NCBI GenBank assembly: GCA_013400115.1
Contig: VXBP01005051.1
Coordinates: forward strand, 176,911-240,910
Source: Rhinopomastus cyanomelas
Lineage: Eukaryota; Chordata; Aves; Bucerotiformes; Rhinopomastidae
Direction of reading: 5' to 3'
DNA length: 64,000 nt
Below are positions 37,171 through 49,600 of the stretch, in pieces (the first letter of the stretch is position 1; the number at the start of each line of letters is the position of its first letter). Under the pieces are notes generated by a model, which ran no database searches, was not told the origin of the DNA, and saw only the letters and a program-made list of their open reading frames with translations. Made by a program: the position numbers and the translations under genes.

Positions 37171-37639
37171 TGAGGGACGGGCCTGAAGGAGAGGATGCAG
37201 GCACAGGCAGGTGATGCTGTTTGAGCAGGGGGGATCCTGTGGGCCAGTAGCTCTGGGGAAGGTATGATACAGCCACAGCTTCCTTCACTGGGGGAGAACA
37301 ACTCAGAAAGAATTAAGTTCACATGCTGTTTCAACCAAAGCCATCCATGCCAGATGTGGGAAAGTGAGGCAAGCTGCCCGGGAAGGGAGACCATTGCTGT
37401 TTCTGAGCAGATAAAGGCTTTGACTGGTCCTCGTAGCCAGCACAGCACAGAGCATCATCCCGTACCCTTCAGAGCAGCATGGACCCTGGCTCAGCATGGC
37501 AGTCCAGGGCTTTATGATCTTTCCAGATTACAAAGCTGCTTTGTCACATACAGGAACACTCTGAAAAAATTCTCATTTATTCTTCCTTTTCCCTTGAGCA
37601 GCTTCTCTCTGCAGTATCAGAAACAAAGGTGAGAACCTT

Positions 37640-37870
37640 TCGCTCCGTAAAGAAAACTGTCAAGTGAAGTGGACTATAAATAGCACCCAAAACTGACCTG
37701 CATCCCCAGCCGAGGGGAACGAAATGAAGACAAGTGAACAAACAGCTTCAAGGTCAGAGTGGCACTTTTTTTTCCCCTTTGTTCAAGGTCTGGTAATTTT
37801 TATCCACGCAGGAGAGCAATCCAAAATACATCATTAGGGTCGTAGCTAATAAAAGTCACACAGGCTTTTT
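37640..37870. promoter_or_regulatory. Candidate conserved non-coding element
   Basis: Includes CTATAAATAG, two nuclear-receptor-like half sites TCAAGGTC (about 37750 and 37783), and AATACATCATTAGGG/AGCTAATAAAAG. Complex AT-balanced sequence without repeat signature. Confidence 0.25.
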
Positions 37871-38691
37871 TGAGACCAGCATCATTTCCTTCATCCCTAC
37901 AGGGATTACGGTGGAAGGAAGGTGCTCCTCCTACTAATCAGGTCGTCTATCAATACTACGTTTCCTCATACCCCCACACCAAGCACCCTGGCCATGCCAA
38001 ATCTGCCGAGGCACAGAGCAACTGACTGATGCTGCCTTCAAGAGCAGGAAACATAGCAAAATTCAAGTGCTGTCACGTTATCCTGCCTTTCTCTGCCAGA
38101 TTATAAGGATGCTCCCCACCACCTCAGCTTGCACTCAGTCTGTGGAGAACATGCTCATCACATGGCTCTGGCTCTCTTCCGTCTCTCCAGCTGCTAAATG
38201 GTATTAAAAGAACTAAGCATCCATTAAATAAAACTTTCCCACTATTGCTTCCCGTGTAAACAATTGCTCTAGCTACCATAGGGAGGTTTCAAGCTGGTGG
38301 CTGGTCCTCAGGCACAACAAAGAGCAAGGAGATGCCAAGATCAGCTCTGGTACAGCATGGGCCGCCCAAGGAAAGCACCCAGGGGTCAGATAATCCAGTG
38401 CCAAACCCCAAACAACGGCATTCCCCCTGCCCATCATGTCACCCACTCTCCTCCTCCCATCTCAACCCAATTGCAATGGCTAAGCAAAAGGAGAGAAGGG
38501 AATTACAGGGGAACTTCCCAGCTTGAAAGAAGCTATGGAGGTTTCAGAAAGGTTTATTCAGTGCAAAGTCTTTCAACACCACAGTGAAATACTGGGAATC
38601 TAAAACCCACCAAAGGGCAGGAGAGGAAGAATATGGGGCTGGTGTGCAGCAGCCAGAGCTAGTTCAAACACTGATGGGGGTAGGAGAGATT

Positions 38692-38704
38692 AAAAAAAAA
38701 AAAA
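38692..38704. repeat. Poly(A) tract
   Basis: Thirteen A residues followed by A-rich purine sequence to about 38740. No recognisable retrocopy precedes it, so it is called simple sequence. Confidence 0.8.
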
Positions 38705-40889
38705 GGAAAAATGAAGGGAAAAAGAATGGGAAATGTTTCCATTCTAGGTAGAAAGTAAAGAGATGCTCCTCCTGCCCCTCCTGAGATGTTCTGCCCCGCT
38801 ACATCACCCCACCAGCCTCCAGTTCACCCTAAGCCACATAGCTTCGTCCAACTGAGGAATTAAAGTGAGAACTCAAACTCATTTAATCATGAAGCACAAT
38901 CATGTAAAACCCTAAGAATCAGGCTACTGTGGTGACCTGCACCAGAATTAGCACAGGCCAGGCTGGCAGAGCTTTTTCCCCAGCTGGGCAGCACGTGCAA
39001 ACGCTGGTGGTCCAAAAGGTCCAAACCATAGTGCCACAGCTCCAGCTCTGCCACCCTCTGAGCAGCAAGTAAACTGCTCACAGATATTTGCCCAGCTGTG
39101 AGGCACAGCAGGGCCACCAGCACAGCCTGACCCCACACTGCTTTGCCCTGTACCATGCAGGCTATGTATGACACAGGTAAGACAGAGGCTGATCATTCTG
39201 GTTGCATCCCCAGTGCTTCATGGGTACTAGATGGGACAGGGTTTCTCTCCTGTCCCACACTCTGACACCTGACAAAGTCAGTCCCGAAGAGAAACAGGGG
39301 CATAGTCCCAGAGGTCCGCCCCCTCACCACAACCCATCTTGGCTCCTCCACCACTGTATTTCACCCCACAATGCCAGTCCCTTGGGTCACCTTCCTTCTG
39401 CCTTCCCCATCCTTACCAGCCTGCCATTAGCATCTGTTCTCCTGCTTCATGTCAGAAAAGCCCATAATTAACTAAGTCAGGGGATAACAGGGGCCTTTAC
39501 AGTAGCTCATCTCAGCAGCCTTGGACTCCATCCCTGCCTCGACATGCAGCAAAGACAAATGACCTCCACACATATCAAAGCCTGAGAGATGGATGATAGG
39601 CTCCAAGCAGCCACCAAGGGGCAGCTGTACGCACATCCCCAAGTGCCACCACACCACTCCACCTCGCTCTTGATTTATGACAGATCATCCTCCCAGTCCA
39701 GAAGGGAGAAGCAGGAGGATCACCCCATGGACAACTAGGGATGGCTGACCTTGCCCTCCATCACATCTCTGTCTGAGGCAGTACTTGGACACACGGGACC
39801 CAGACAACATGGAAAACAGCTTGGCCCCTGCTGAGCACGTATCTCTCAGCTCCTCGGGCATCTTCCCTCCTCCAGGGGGCCACGGGCTCAGGTCAAATTC
39901 CTCAGGCAGCATCAAATCTGGGTTAATGAGGCTGCACAAAGGCGAGGCAGGACACCAGCACGACCCCTTCTCACCCTGCACATCCAGAGCCCCAGCCTCC
40001 CAAACCACCATCCAACAGATGAGCATCCTCCTACTTCTCCACTGCCTTTGGTGGGAGGCCTGGGCTATTCTCCACCTTAAAAGCTGAAATTAGTCGGTGT
40101 TTGTGCCAGTGAATAGACACAATGGCTGCAGCAGGAGGGACCCAACAGAGCTGGGGCCTCCCAGCTCATTTCCATCTCAATGGAGTGGCTTTTCACCCTG
40201 CTCCATCCCCAGGAGGCCACCGCAGAAGCAACAAGAGTTGTGCTACTGCTCTTCCCAGTGAAAGAGGGGTCACAGGCAGGGAACACAGCCCTTCGTACAG
40301 GGGCAGAGAGATGTGAAACAAAATGCTCAGCAGCTTCATGCTTCACCAACCAAACCGACCCCACCATCCAGGAGGGAAAAACCCAGTACTCACCAGCACG
40401 GTCCCACAACACACAAGCCCACACTGTCCTGTTGCTAACAAAGGCCCCCAGTGATTCCTGCCTGGAGGTTTATGTGGATCAGCATCCCCACTAGTGACCC
40501 TAAAACATCGCTCTCCTGCTTTGTTTTCCCAGTGCTGCCAAGCCACAGGCACCATTGCCTTACACAGCCCCACAACAGCAGGGCAGGACAAGCAGCAGCA
40601 TGCAGGCACAAATCAACATGCTCTTTTTTCTCTTCCAGACTTATTGCCCCTATTTCCAGGGCAGCAGCCCATGAAAGGGCACGGGATGTTCTGCAGGGAC
40701 CAGCAGCAAAGGTGCTGCTGCTGCATTTTGCTGGTGCAGAATCGCCAGCTCCTGAGCAAACCCCATGAGCATTGAGTCTGCTCAGGGGCGTTTTGCCCTC
40801 AAACCCCTTTCCTGCACATCACAAGGGCTGCAATCACAGAAGCCAGTTTTGCACCCAGCAGCCCTTTTAAAGACACAGGGTCTTCAGAA

Positions 40890-41180
40890 TCCGCCTCCGT
40901 GCCCGATTCTCCTCCGGTGTCTGCAGCATGCTGCTCCCCAAGAGTCACCTTGCCCCGACCGCGGCAAAGCCCAGCAGCACCGCTGCCTTACCAACCAGAG
41001 CGGGCTGATGGATGGGGGTTAGGCAGCAGCTGCCTGCGGCGCCCGGCGCTGGAGCCAGGAGAGGCGAGACGTGCACCGTCAGCATTTTCTGCAGGGAAGG
41101 TTGAGGTAGGGCCGGCTGCTGCTGCCTCCCCGGCTGGCCGGGTGCCAGGCTCCCAGCCCTCGCTCACCTGCCGGCTTTGT
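40890..41180. promoter_or_regulatory. Intragenic CpG-rich cluster
   Basis: A dense group of CpGs (for example CCCCGACCGCGGC and TGCGGCGCCCGGCGC) in the middle of the 28.9-kb intron, where CpG is otherwise sparse. On the minus strand a consensus donor CAG|GTGAGC lies at its upper edge (exon side 41168, GT at 41167–41166), and a TTG|GTAAGG-type site lies at about 40990. This layout could mark an alternative internal promoter and first exon. It could equally be an unmethylated enhancer-type island. No transcript evidence is available. Confidence 0.35.
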
Positions 41181-44100
41181 GCAGACAGCAGAGCAGATGG
41201 AGAAAAAAACAAAAGGAAGGGTTATAGCTTGTGAGTTAAAAAGCCTCGGGGCACAAGAGGTGGAAGGAGCGGGTTTTGTAGGGAGGAAGCCCCTTGACAC
41301 CTCCTCTCCTTCCCAAAGGCTGTGTGAGCATCCCTTGAAGCGCCACAACAGCACAGAAACATTCATCCCATCCATCCATCCCGGTGCATGAACCCCAGCC
41401 GCATCCCCCTCCCAGAGTCACTCAAGGACAGAGCTGGCAGCTGCCCACAGCCCTGGCCCCATCACCCTGGCCAGTCCCCAAGGCCAGCAGTTCACGATGA
41501 ATTTCTAATTGTTTCCTCCAACAATGAGACATCCTGTTCGGAGCCGGGCGGCTCAACAAAGCATCACACGGGCAAGGGGGGGCCTCTTCCTGCTGACCAG
41601 GACCGGGGCGACAATGAGCACTCCCCACCATGAGTAGAGGATGAGTACGGGGATGGCTCTGCCACCCCTCCCTGCCACCCCATCCACTTAACACACCAGC
41701 TCTCCAGCCTCTACCTTGATTAAAACAGCTTAACAACCCCGGCAAGAGCTCTCGAGGGGGTGGGGAGCCGCCAAGAGGTATGTGATGGATTCGCTTTGGC
41801 AACCGTCAGCTACCTTGTCATGCCAATAAAATTATTGCCATTGATTGGGGAGCGGCGCAGACGCACGCTCCGCAGAGCACATCTCCCTGCTGGGGCTGCG
41901 TGCATGTGGGGAAGGGTCCCAGGGAACAGGATTGGGACAGAGCAAGAGCGGGCAGAGGGAAGAGGAACAAAAGGCCCTTGTGCCTGACAGCCAGCTGGGG
42001 GAGAGGCAACACGGACAGGAGAGGATTTTCAGGGGCTATGCAGGGGTCAATGCTCAGGGACTCCTCAAGGGTCACCAGCTGACGCTGCTAGAGCAGGCTC
42101 CATGCCCCAGTCTGTCTCACCTGCCCGCCAAGGCACAGGCAGCAAGCACGGTAGCTGGCAGCGGGGTCACAAGTGGGGCTGAGCCCTCTCGCGTGCTTCA
42201 GGAGCCGGATTTCATGCACTGAGACACAAAGGACCTCGTTTTGGCTAGAGCCGCTTACCCTGGGCTCTAAGCAGGGACAACACAAAAGAACCTGTTGGGA
42301 TGGAGCCTGGCAGAGCAGGCAGAGAGCCTGACAGTTTGTACTTCCAGCTCACATGGACCATGGTCAGGTCACGCATCATTCTCGAGAGGTAGACACATGG
42401 GGGCTTTTGTGATGGGAAAAGAGCCAGCAAGCAACAGAAGCATTCCAAAAAAGCTCTCAGACAGCAGACCCCCCTCTCCACAGCACCTATTTTTGGGTCA
42501 AAGAGCCCAGATACACCAAGGGCTGTGAAAGCTTCAAAGCTTCATTCTCCAAAACTTGAAGAGAATTCTACTCAAAGAGGGGTACCTCCATGGACTGCCA
42601 AGTCAGGTTGTCCTCCCTGCCCTCAGCAGCACAGGGGCTGCAGAAAAGTCCCTTGACCATAGCCAGGATGGGAGAGGAGCACTACGTCCTCCTGGGTAGG
42701 GATGAGGATGACAGACTTTACATGAAGAGTTTATTTATTATTGTTAAAGTGTAAAAGCCAAAGAAGCCAGACATGGGGTTGGTTCAGCTGTGCTTTCCGT
42801 GGGAGAGAATAAACAAGCCGCAGCAAGCGCAGCCCTGCGGGGGAGCAGATTCATCCCAGTGGAGACAAGTCCTGTATATTCATGCCTGAGACCAGCCTGT
42901 TTCAGAACAGGCAGGGAGCTACAGGGATTACGGTAGGGACTGGACAGCAGATAATCCTCCAAAAACTGGGACCTTCGCTACTGTGACAGACATGTACTCG
43001 GATGCTGTCCTGTCTGGGACACACCGGCTGCACCGTAACAATGCCCACCTTAGGGATCTCCACTGCCTGGATCCCACGCGGGGCTGGGTGTTCTCCTGTG
43101 GGGCTATGGCAGGAGAGGCAGCTCACAGCCTCCCTGCTGCACAGAGCAGGGAACCACCAGGTGCTTCGAGGGAAGAGCTCAGCTTACCCTCAAAAAAAAA
43201 ATGCAGAGCTCAGCGGAGCCCTAAGGCAGGGCCTTGTTTGCATAACGAGGAGCAGATGGCAAGCTAACAAGGACAGCCCCAGATCTGCGCTGCACCTCCC
43301 AAGGATGCCCCACTGTCCCTGCTCCAACCAGCCCAGCACAGAGTGGTTACTGGGAGCGAGTTGCATCGCATCAACAGTACACCTTCTCCACATGAGACAG
43401 AGCATCCTCATCCTGGTTCCATGGGCAGCATTCTGCCCACCCCAAAGATAGAAAGACAAGCTGGAAAAATGACAAGTGCCCAATAAAAGCATTGCCAAGC
43501 AAGAACTGGCTTCCAGGAAAACCCCAAGCATTAGGAAACAAACTTCTCTTCCCTTGTGCAAATATCCCCTGGACATCCCCACCGCAGCATGCTCATTGCT
43601 CATGTCACCGTGTCACTTCCCCATCTGCAGCACCCTGACCACAAGGGTGCATGGCTAGGTCTCAAACCCAGCAGCTTGGGAGCAGGGAGGAAGTGGCTTA
43701 TGGCCAGCCCCAGCAGCGTAAGAAGTCATCTCTGCATTGCTCACCCAGGCAGCAGTGGGACTTCCCCAAGCTTCCCAGTCCCATGACTGCTGGCATGGAG
43801 GACAGTGTGCATGTGAGGTCGAGGCTTTCCAAGCCTGTCCTCTCCACATAACTCGGGACCTGCCAAAGACAACCACCTGCCTGGTGACCATGCAGCAACA
43901 AGCTCAGAGCAGGCTGCTATGAGCTTTGCTGCTGTCACCCACTCACCATCCCAGAGAAGCTATATCTCTGTACCTGTATCTCCATCCCCTGTAGTGCCTC
44001 CCATCCCAGACCACAGTTCCTGGCCGGTACACAGTTTTGCAAATGTAACATTGCTTGCAGTGTCCTTCCATCCCCCCAAAATCAGGGTCCCCTGCAGCTG

Positions 44101-45959
44101 TGATGGCAGCAGGTGCTGCCCAGCAGCCCAGCCCTGTTGCAACAACTGCTGGCACCAGGGCCAGGGTGGGGGGGAAGCTGCAGGGCAGCCAGAGGCCCGT
44201 GTGGCTTTTTGGGGAGGGGTACAAAGGGAGGCTCTGTCTGCACACAAGAGCCTGGACAAATGCTGGGCATATAGAAGCTGCCATCCAAGGCAAATGCAGA
44301 CGCGGTAGTGACTCTGCCCTGACCTTACCCTGCCCCAGATGGCAAGATCTGTGCTCCCCTAGCAGAGCAGGATCTGTTACAGGGCTCCTGGGATGGCAGG
44401 GGAGAAACACGCAGCTGTCAGCAAAGCCCTCCACTCCCAAAGGAGATACCAGGAGGTGCTGGCAAGGGCAGGGTGTCTGGCAGGAGGGCAAAGTAGCCAC
44501 CAAGCCTGATGCTGGTACTTGCCAAGGAGGTAATGGAAAATGATGGAAGTTTAAAAGCAAACGGCTTGCGACCCTCCTCCACCCTCTGCCTGGGGGAACC
44601 ACCCCGGCCACACTCTGCTCTACCCCTGCCACACGTCCCATCTGTTGGCTGAAGACACATTGGCACCACTTGGAGACAGGTCAACAGCCCCCCTCTCAAG
44701 CTCCCCAGGCCAAGGAGCCCTTTCCTCCTTCTCATCCTGCTGGCAGCCAGGCAGCAGGATCAGGTAGCTGCTGAGGCAGCGCTTTGCCAGGCTGGCCAGG
44801 AAGGGGCTGCTGCAGAAAGGCTGGGCTACGCCCCTCAAAGTCACAGCAGGGAACAAGGGAGAACCTGGCACCACAGGGCTCAGAACCTGCAAACTGCTCC
44901 CACACTGGTGCTTGAGAGCTGTATGACCCCCAAGGATTCTGGGGTCTCTAGGCAGGGTGACCTTACAAACTGTGCTCAATGCGCTGCCTAGACCCACCTC
45001 TTCTTTCCCCATGTAGCTCCCACTCCATGTTCTCATACACTGCAGAGACAGGAAGACAGATGAGCTCTTTAGGACACCCAATTCAGAAAACAGCAAAAAG
45101 AAAGCCGGGGAAGCTCCACAGCAAAGGATGCTCGAACCACACCTGAGCGTCAAGCCCTGGGCTCAGTAATGACTTTCCAGCACGCAGCCTGCACCATGGC
45201 CAAGCACCCACCCTGAACTGCCACTCCCAAGTAGTCCTAAAGATGCAAAGCATTCAGAAAAGCTGAAAAAAAGGAAGGAGAGTCAAAAAAACAAATCTGC
45301 TCTGTGAAAGGCAACTGCCAGCCCTGCAAGGTGAACAGGGAACTAGAGGCCTAACACTGTCCTTATGGCTTTGTGAGCCCTCCCTCTCACATGCTCCTTC
45401 CTTCTCATTCGCATTTAAAACCTCCCATCTGGAGCCCAGTGCCAAGAGAAGCTGCCAGCAACACGACACCCATCCCTCCGGATCCCTCATTGATCCGGAA
45501 GAGAGGACAAGCTGCCTCTGTCAGATCCCCGCAGCCCTGCTCAACCCTGGCGCCACCATGTCCCCCGCACCAAGGGCCACAGAAAGCCAAGCAGAGGATG
45601 TGGGGCTGGAGAGGACCACCAGCATCCTGCCCTCCATCCCAACACATGTTGTCCAGGTCATCCCTCCCCCTAAACACACTGCTAACAGGCAGGGCGAGTG
45701 AAACATGTGGGAACCATCAACTGCCACAACACCCTGCTAGAGAAGCCACCCTGCTTCCTCCAGAGCACAGATCAGGAGTCCACACCCACACGTTCAGGGT
45801 ACTGGGCCCAGGACAGGAACACTGGAACACTTCATGAGCAACAGAGCAATGGGCTGGACCTCCCAGCTAACCATGGTCCACCTGCCCTTGGCAGGAACCA
45901 CAGCAGGACCTTCGTGCTGTCTCTGCCCAGCTGAGGATGCAGTCAATGCAAGCTGTGTT

Positions 45960-46020
45960 TATACAGGGCATGTACGACTGTAATTACAGGCACGATGTTA
46001 TGATAACAGGAAATCCGTGC
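45960..46020. promoter_or_regulatory. Candidate homeodomain dimer site
   Basis: A perfect 12-base palindrome CTGTAATTACAG at 45978–45989 (homeodomain dimer-like), followed by GTTATGATAAC. Confidence 0.25.
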
Positions 46021-46482
46021 CCTGTGGAGATGCAGGCAGAGAAAGGCATACACACAGCTATTTGCTAATTGCCACCAACAAGCAGCCTTTTGCACCATGG
46101 TGGGGTATGGGAACAGGAATTTCTCTCGTGCCAGGGCTGGAGCCATCAGCCACCACCTCTGCCCACTCTGCCCAGGTCAGCAGCAAAGCCATATGAACCC
46201 AGACAGACAGAGCCCACCCCATGACAGCTCCAGTGCACACCTACCTCCCCTGGGACACACTGGGAAGGGCTTTGATCCACCAGTGGCCAGGACTCAACTT
46301 CCCTAGGTTATAACCATTTCAAAAGACAAGTTTTGTAAAAAATTGCCCTTCACCGGCCCTTTGCACATTACCCCTAATACACCAGGTCATGCCATGACAG
46401 AGGCACAACCCTACCTGTATTCCAAAGGGCCAGCAAGGCAAATGGTCCTTCTCCACATCAGCATCATTGAGCAGTTTCCTAC

Positions 46483-46665
46483 CTTTTTGATCTTCCCACT
46501 CCGTGTGCCTGCAAAGACAACTGTTTGTCCTCTGTAGTCATAGGCAGCCACTGAGGTCATCCCATCTTCCTTATCCACAAAGAGTGGGGTCCCCTCGATG
46601 GTGACAGTCCCACCCAGTGGCTGGTTAAAATCCTGGCCACAGAAGTTGTCGTCAATCTGCAGCGG
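46483..46665 (-). CDS. PLXNA1: Plexin-A1, coding exon 2: late Sema domain
   Basis: A 183-nt exon encoding residues 392–452, from PLQIDDNFCGQDFNQPLGG to FAGTRSGKIKK. It joins phase 0 to the preceding ...GCINS exactly as in remembered human plexin-A1. It forms late blades of the Sema beta-propeller. The acceptor reads TTTTCTTCCAACAG|CCG. The donor is AAG|GTAGGA, which lacks the consensus A at +4 (G instead) and T at +6, so it is comparatively weak. The exon precedes the largest complete intron in the window (28.9 kb), in which two in-frame microexon candidates were found. Confidence 0.95.
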
Positions 46666-49600
46666 CTGTTGGAAGAAAACGGGAGAAATGAGCTTTTTGC
46701 CAATGCCTTGATACGTCAGACCTCCAGGATAGCCATCAGCCACCTCCCACCGCCACCCTATCAGCTATGGCAGCTTCAGCAGCCCTGTCCCCTGATCCTC
46801 CTGGAGCCATTCCACCTCCCCACCTGAGGGAAAGCATGATACAATGCTTCCTTAAAATTCCCTACACACTGACGTAAGGCATGAGACATACAGAAGGCAT
46901 GTAGCTCCTCTCTGTATCTGAACATCTTTGCAGACCATGACCAAGGCTCTTGAGTCCTCTATGTCTTAGAGAGCAGCACTCACAAACCCAGTGGGAGCCA
47001 GAGCAGCATCACTGCTACCCCATCCAATCCCCCTCAGACACGCGAGATGCTGGCATGAGCTCCCCAGCACACACGTACACCACTCTCCTCCCCACCACAC
47101 CGCTAGCTTCAAAAATAAAATGGCTTGGCAGGAAGGCAGCACCCCAGCCATCCCCCAGAGACAGAGCACTTCCAGCCAAGGCCTTGCCAAGACAAACAGG
47201 TCAAGGCTCTGAAAGAGCTTCACTTTCACATAGCAGACCCCCAGCAAACACACTACCCACTTGCCAGCCCTGTTCTTCCTCGTGCAGGAATGTCTTTGGG
47301 AAATCCCCACATTTTTCTCGTGCTGCCTTGCCCCAGACAAGGCGCCTGGCTCAGACAGATGCCTTCTCAGTCTAGTGCTCACCTCCAGGTCTGAGAGAAG
47401 CTTTGTCAAGTTCCTCCCAAGAGAGAGGCAGAGGCAGGGCTGCACCAGCCCTGAAGGCTGCCGCAACAGAGACCTGAAACCAGGCAAAGCCAGACACATG
47501 CCCCGAGAATGTTGGATGCAGACAAGGGAGCTCCACCACATTCACCCCTTCCATAGAGCATCCTCACCTCACTGCCCTGACCTGTCACGCAGAACAGCAG
47601 ACCCCAGCCATGGGTATCCAGTCTGGAGGGGCACATGAGCATTCAGGAGGTCAATATTAAGCAACAGCCTCATGCAGCACCACAGCACCAGTAAATCCAC
47701 CCTTTACATCCCTTGTCCTGTCCCAGACAGTGAGGGGCTCTGGCACATGCCCAAAGGTTGCAGTGAGCCTGGGTATTAGTCAGGGTGGCAAGATAGGCAC
47801 AGCTGACAGGCTCACAGCCTGCTCCAGCCATGGGATTTTTGTGCTTCACATAAGGTTCATTATGTAACTTTGAATTTAAAGGGGAGAGAGGTTTTTTGGC
47901 AAGCAGCAGCCTCCACATGCATGCCAGTCCCCAAGGGGTTTTAAATCCATACAGCATGTGCATGGAGCATGTGGGAATGCGTCAAGCTCCCGAGGCCCGT
48001 GTACACAAAAGCAGTACACAGCCCCATGATTCCCGTTGCTACTGCCTGGGAAACGAGGGTCAGCCCAAACCTGCTCCCACCAGTGACCCACAGTCACCCA
48101 TGGGGAGGAGGGAAAACACGGCTGCAGTGGGCACTTAGCACGATGCCAGACTCCCAGTGCCAAGCACCAGGACCAACGCCAGGCAGTCATTCAGTCTCCC
48201 CAGGCACTCTGAAGATGCCGAGCTACTCCCTCGGTTACTCAACTCTGTGTTTGTGCTGGGTGCTTGAGTACACACCAAAGATCAACTCACTCCCTTCCCC
48301 AACTGACCTTTGCTCATCCTTCCCTAAACTGGGGAAACTCCTACAGCCAAACGTCACAGATGTGTAGATCCCCAAAACAGGAACATGGGGCATCATGTGT
48401 CTGCAACCACGGGAAAAGGGGGAAGGGGAATCAGGACGTCTTCCCCAGGCAGCCTTGGAAGCACCCTCTCATTTCCATCAGCTAGCTCTGAGCCACCTCC
48501 TCTGCATCACCAGGCCAGGCACTTTAAAAAAGCAGATCCAAGAAAATGATCTTCCCAACCACAGAGCAAGGCAGAGGTGATGTTCCAACTCCCATACAAA
48601 CACCTGGAATCCTTCGAGCACTTTGTTGGGAAAAAAAGTTTCCAGCCCTGACAGCCCCCAGTAGAGCACCTTCTGCCCCGGTGCCAGCAGTAGCAGAGGC
48701 ACTCAGGGCAAGGACATGAAGGTTTCTGAGCCCCAGCAGCTCCTGTGTGCAGTTTCTGCGCTCTCTGCACTCAGTGTGCAGCTTCCCCAAACTCTCTGCT
48801 GTTGAATATGCAAGAGGAGAGATGTTTACGGTGTTTACTCCTCTCTGCTTTGTCTCAACAAACTCTCTGGGAAACGACAAATACAGCTGCGTGCAGGGAC
48901 CACGAGAAGCACCCATCGCCGCTACCACCATGCCGACACCACCTCAATAAATAATTACACCGACAATTAGCTCATTAACAGCGAACTGCCTCGTTAGGGA
49001 AGCGCAGGCAGACAACACAGCGAGGTCGGGCCAAGGGCAGCAAGAAGCAGGTTGCAGCACCCACGGGCATCCCTTGTGGATGCGGGCTGCAGGGACAGGT
49101 GAAGCAGGCAGATGGAGGGGTGGAAGGACAGAGGGACAGCTGTTCCCTGGCCAGTGCCAGCAAGGACAGACACGCACCGTAACCTGTGAGGGCCAGTGAC
49201 CTTGTGGCGTTTCAGGGTGCAGATGCTGGGATCTGCAGGAGGCTTGGAGCTCTGCCTGCTTGCCCATTTGCAGGGGTGTTTGCAGGGACCATGGCGTCAG
49301 CCTACTACAAAGGGAGGGGCTGTTTGTTTGGGGAGGGCTTTTGTAAGGTTTGGAGGGGTTTTCTGGATTTTTTGCGGGTTTTTTCATTTTTTTTCTCTTA
49401 CTTTATTTCAGTGCTGTCCTGCAGCCCTCTGAACTGCCCCTGGCCCCCACACATCCCAGGCACCCACCTCCACAGCACAGCAGCTTTCTCCTCTCTCCCA
49501 GCACTAATTCACCTCCCCAGAAGAGGATCAGGAAACTAGAATTTCCCTGGGGAAGTGCCTGTAGGAGGGGCAAAAGCAGGCCCACAGCACCAAGCAAGCA

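Larger units (their letters stand above)
17600..46482 (-). other. PLXNA1: PLXNA1 intron between coding exons 2 and 3 (28.9 kb)
   Basis: The largest complete intron in the window, phase 0 at both borders. It begins with the weak donor GTAGGA at 46482 and ends with CCCTGCAG at 17600. It holds three CR1 fragments (17.9, 19.4 and 27.5 kb), the 18-nt and 33-nt exon candidates, two CpG-rich clusters and most of the AT-rich regulatory-looking islands. No independent protein gene could be supported on either strand. Confidence 0.9.

Noticed and set aside
38692..38740. Poly(A) tract as the tail of a processed pseudogene
   Set aside because: No coding remnant or target-site duplication could be seen beside it.
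43943..44641. Minus-strand 232-codon open frame
   Set aside because: Biased Pro/Cys/Leu composition, no recognisable domain and no supporting splice structure; long frames on both strands here reflect GC content.
47390..47422. 31-nt segment between a GGGAG acceptor-like site and a GAG|GTGAGC donor
   Set aside because: Length is not a multiple of three, so it would shift the PLXNA1 frame; the acceptor is poor.
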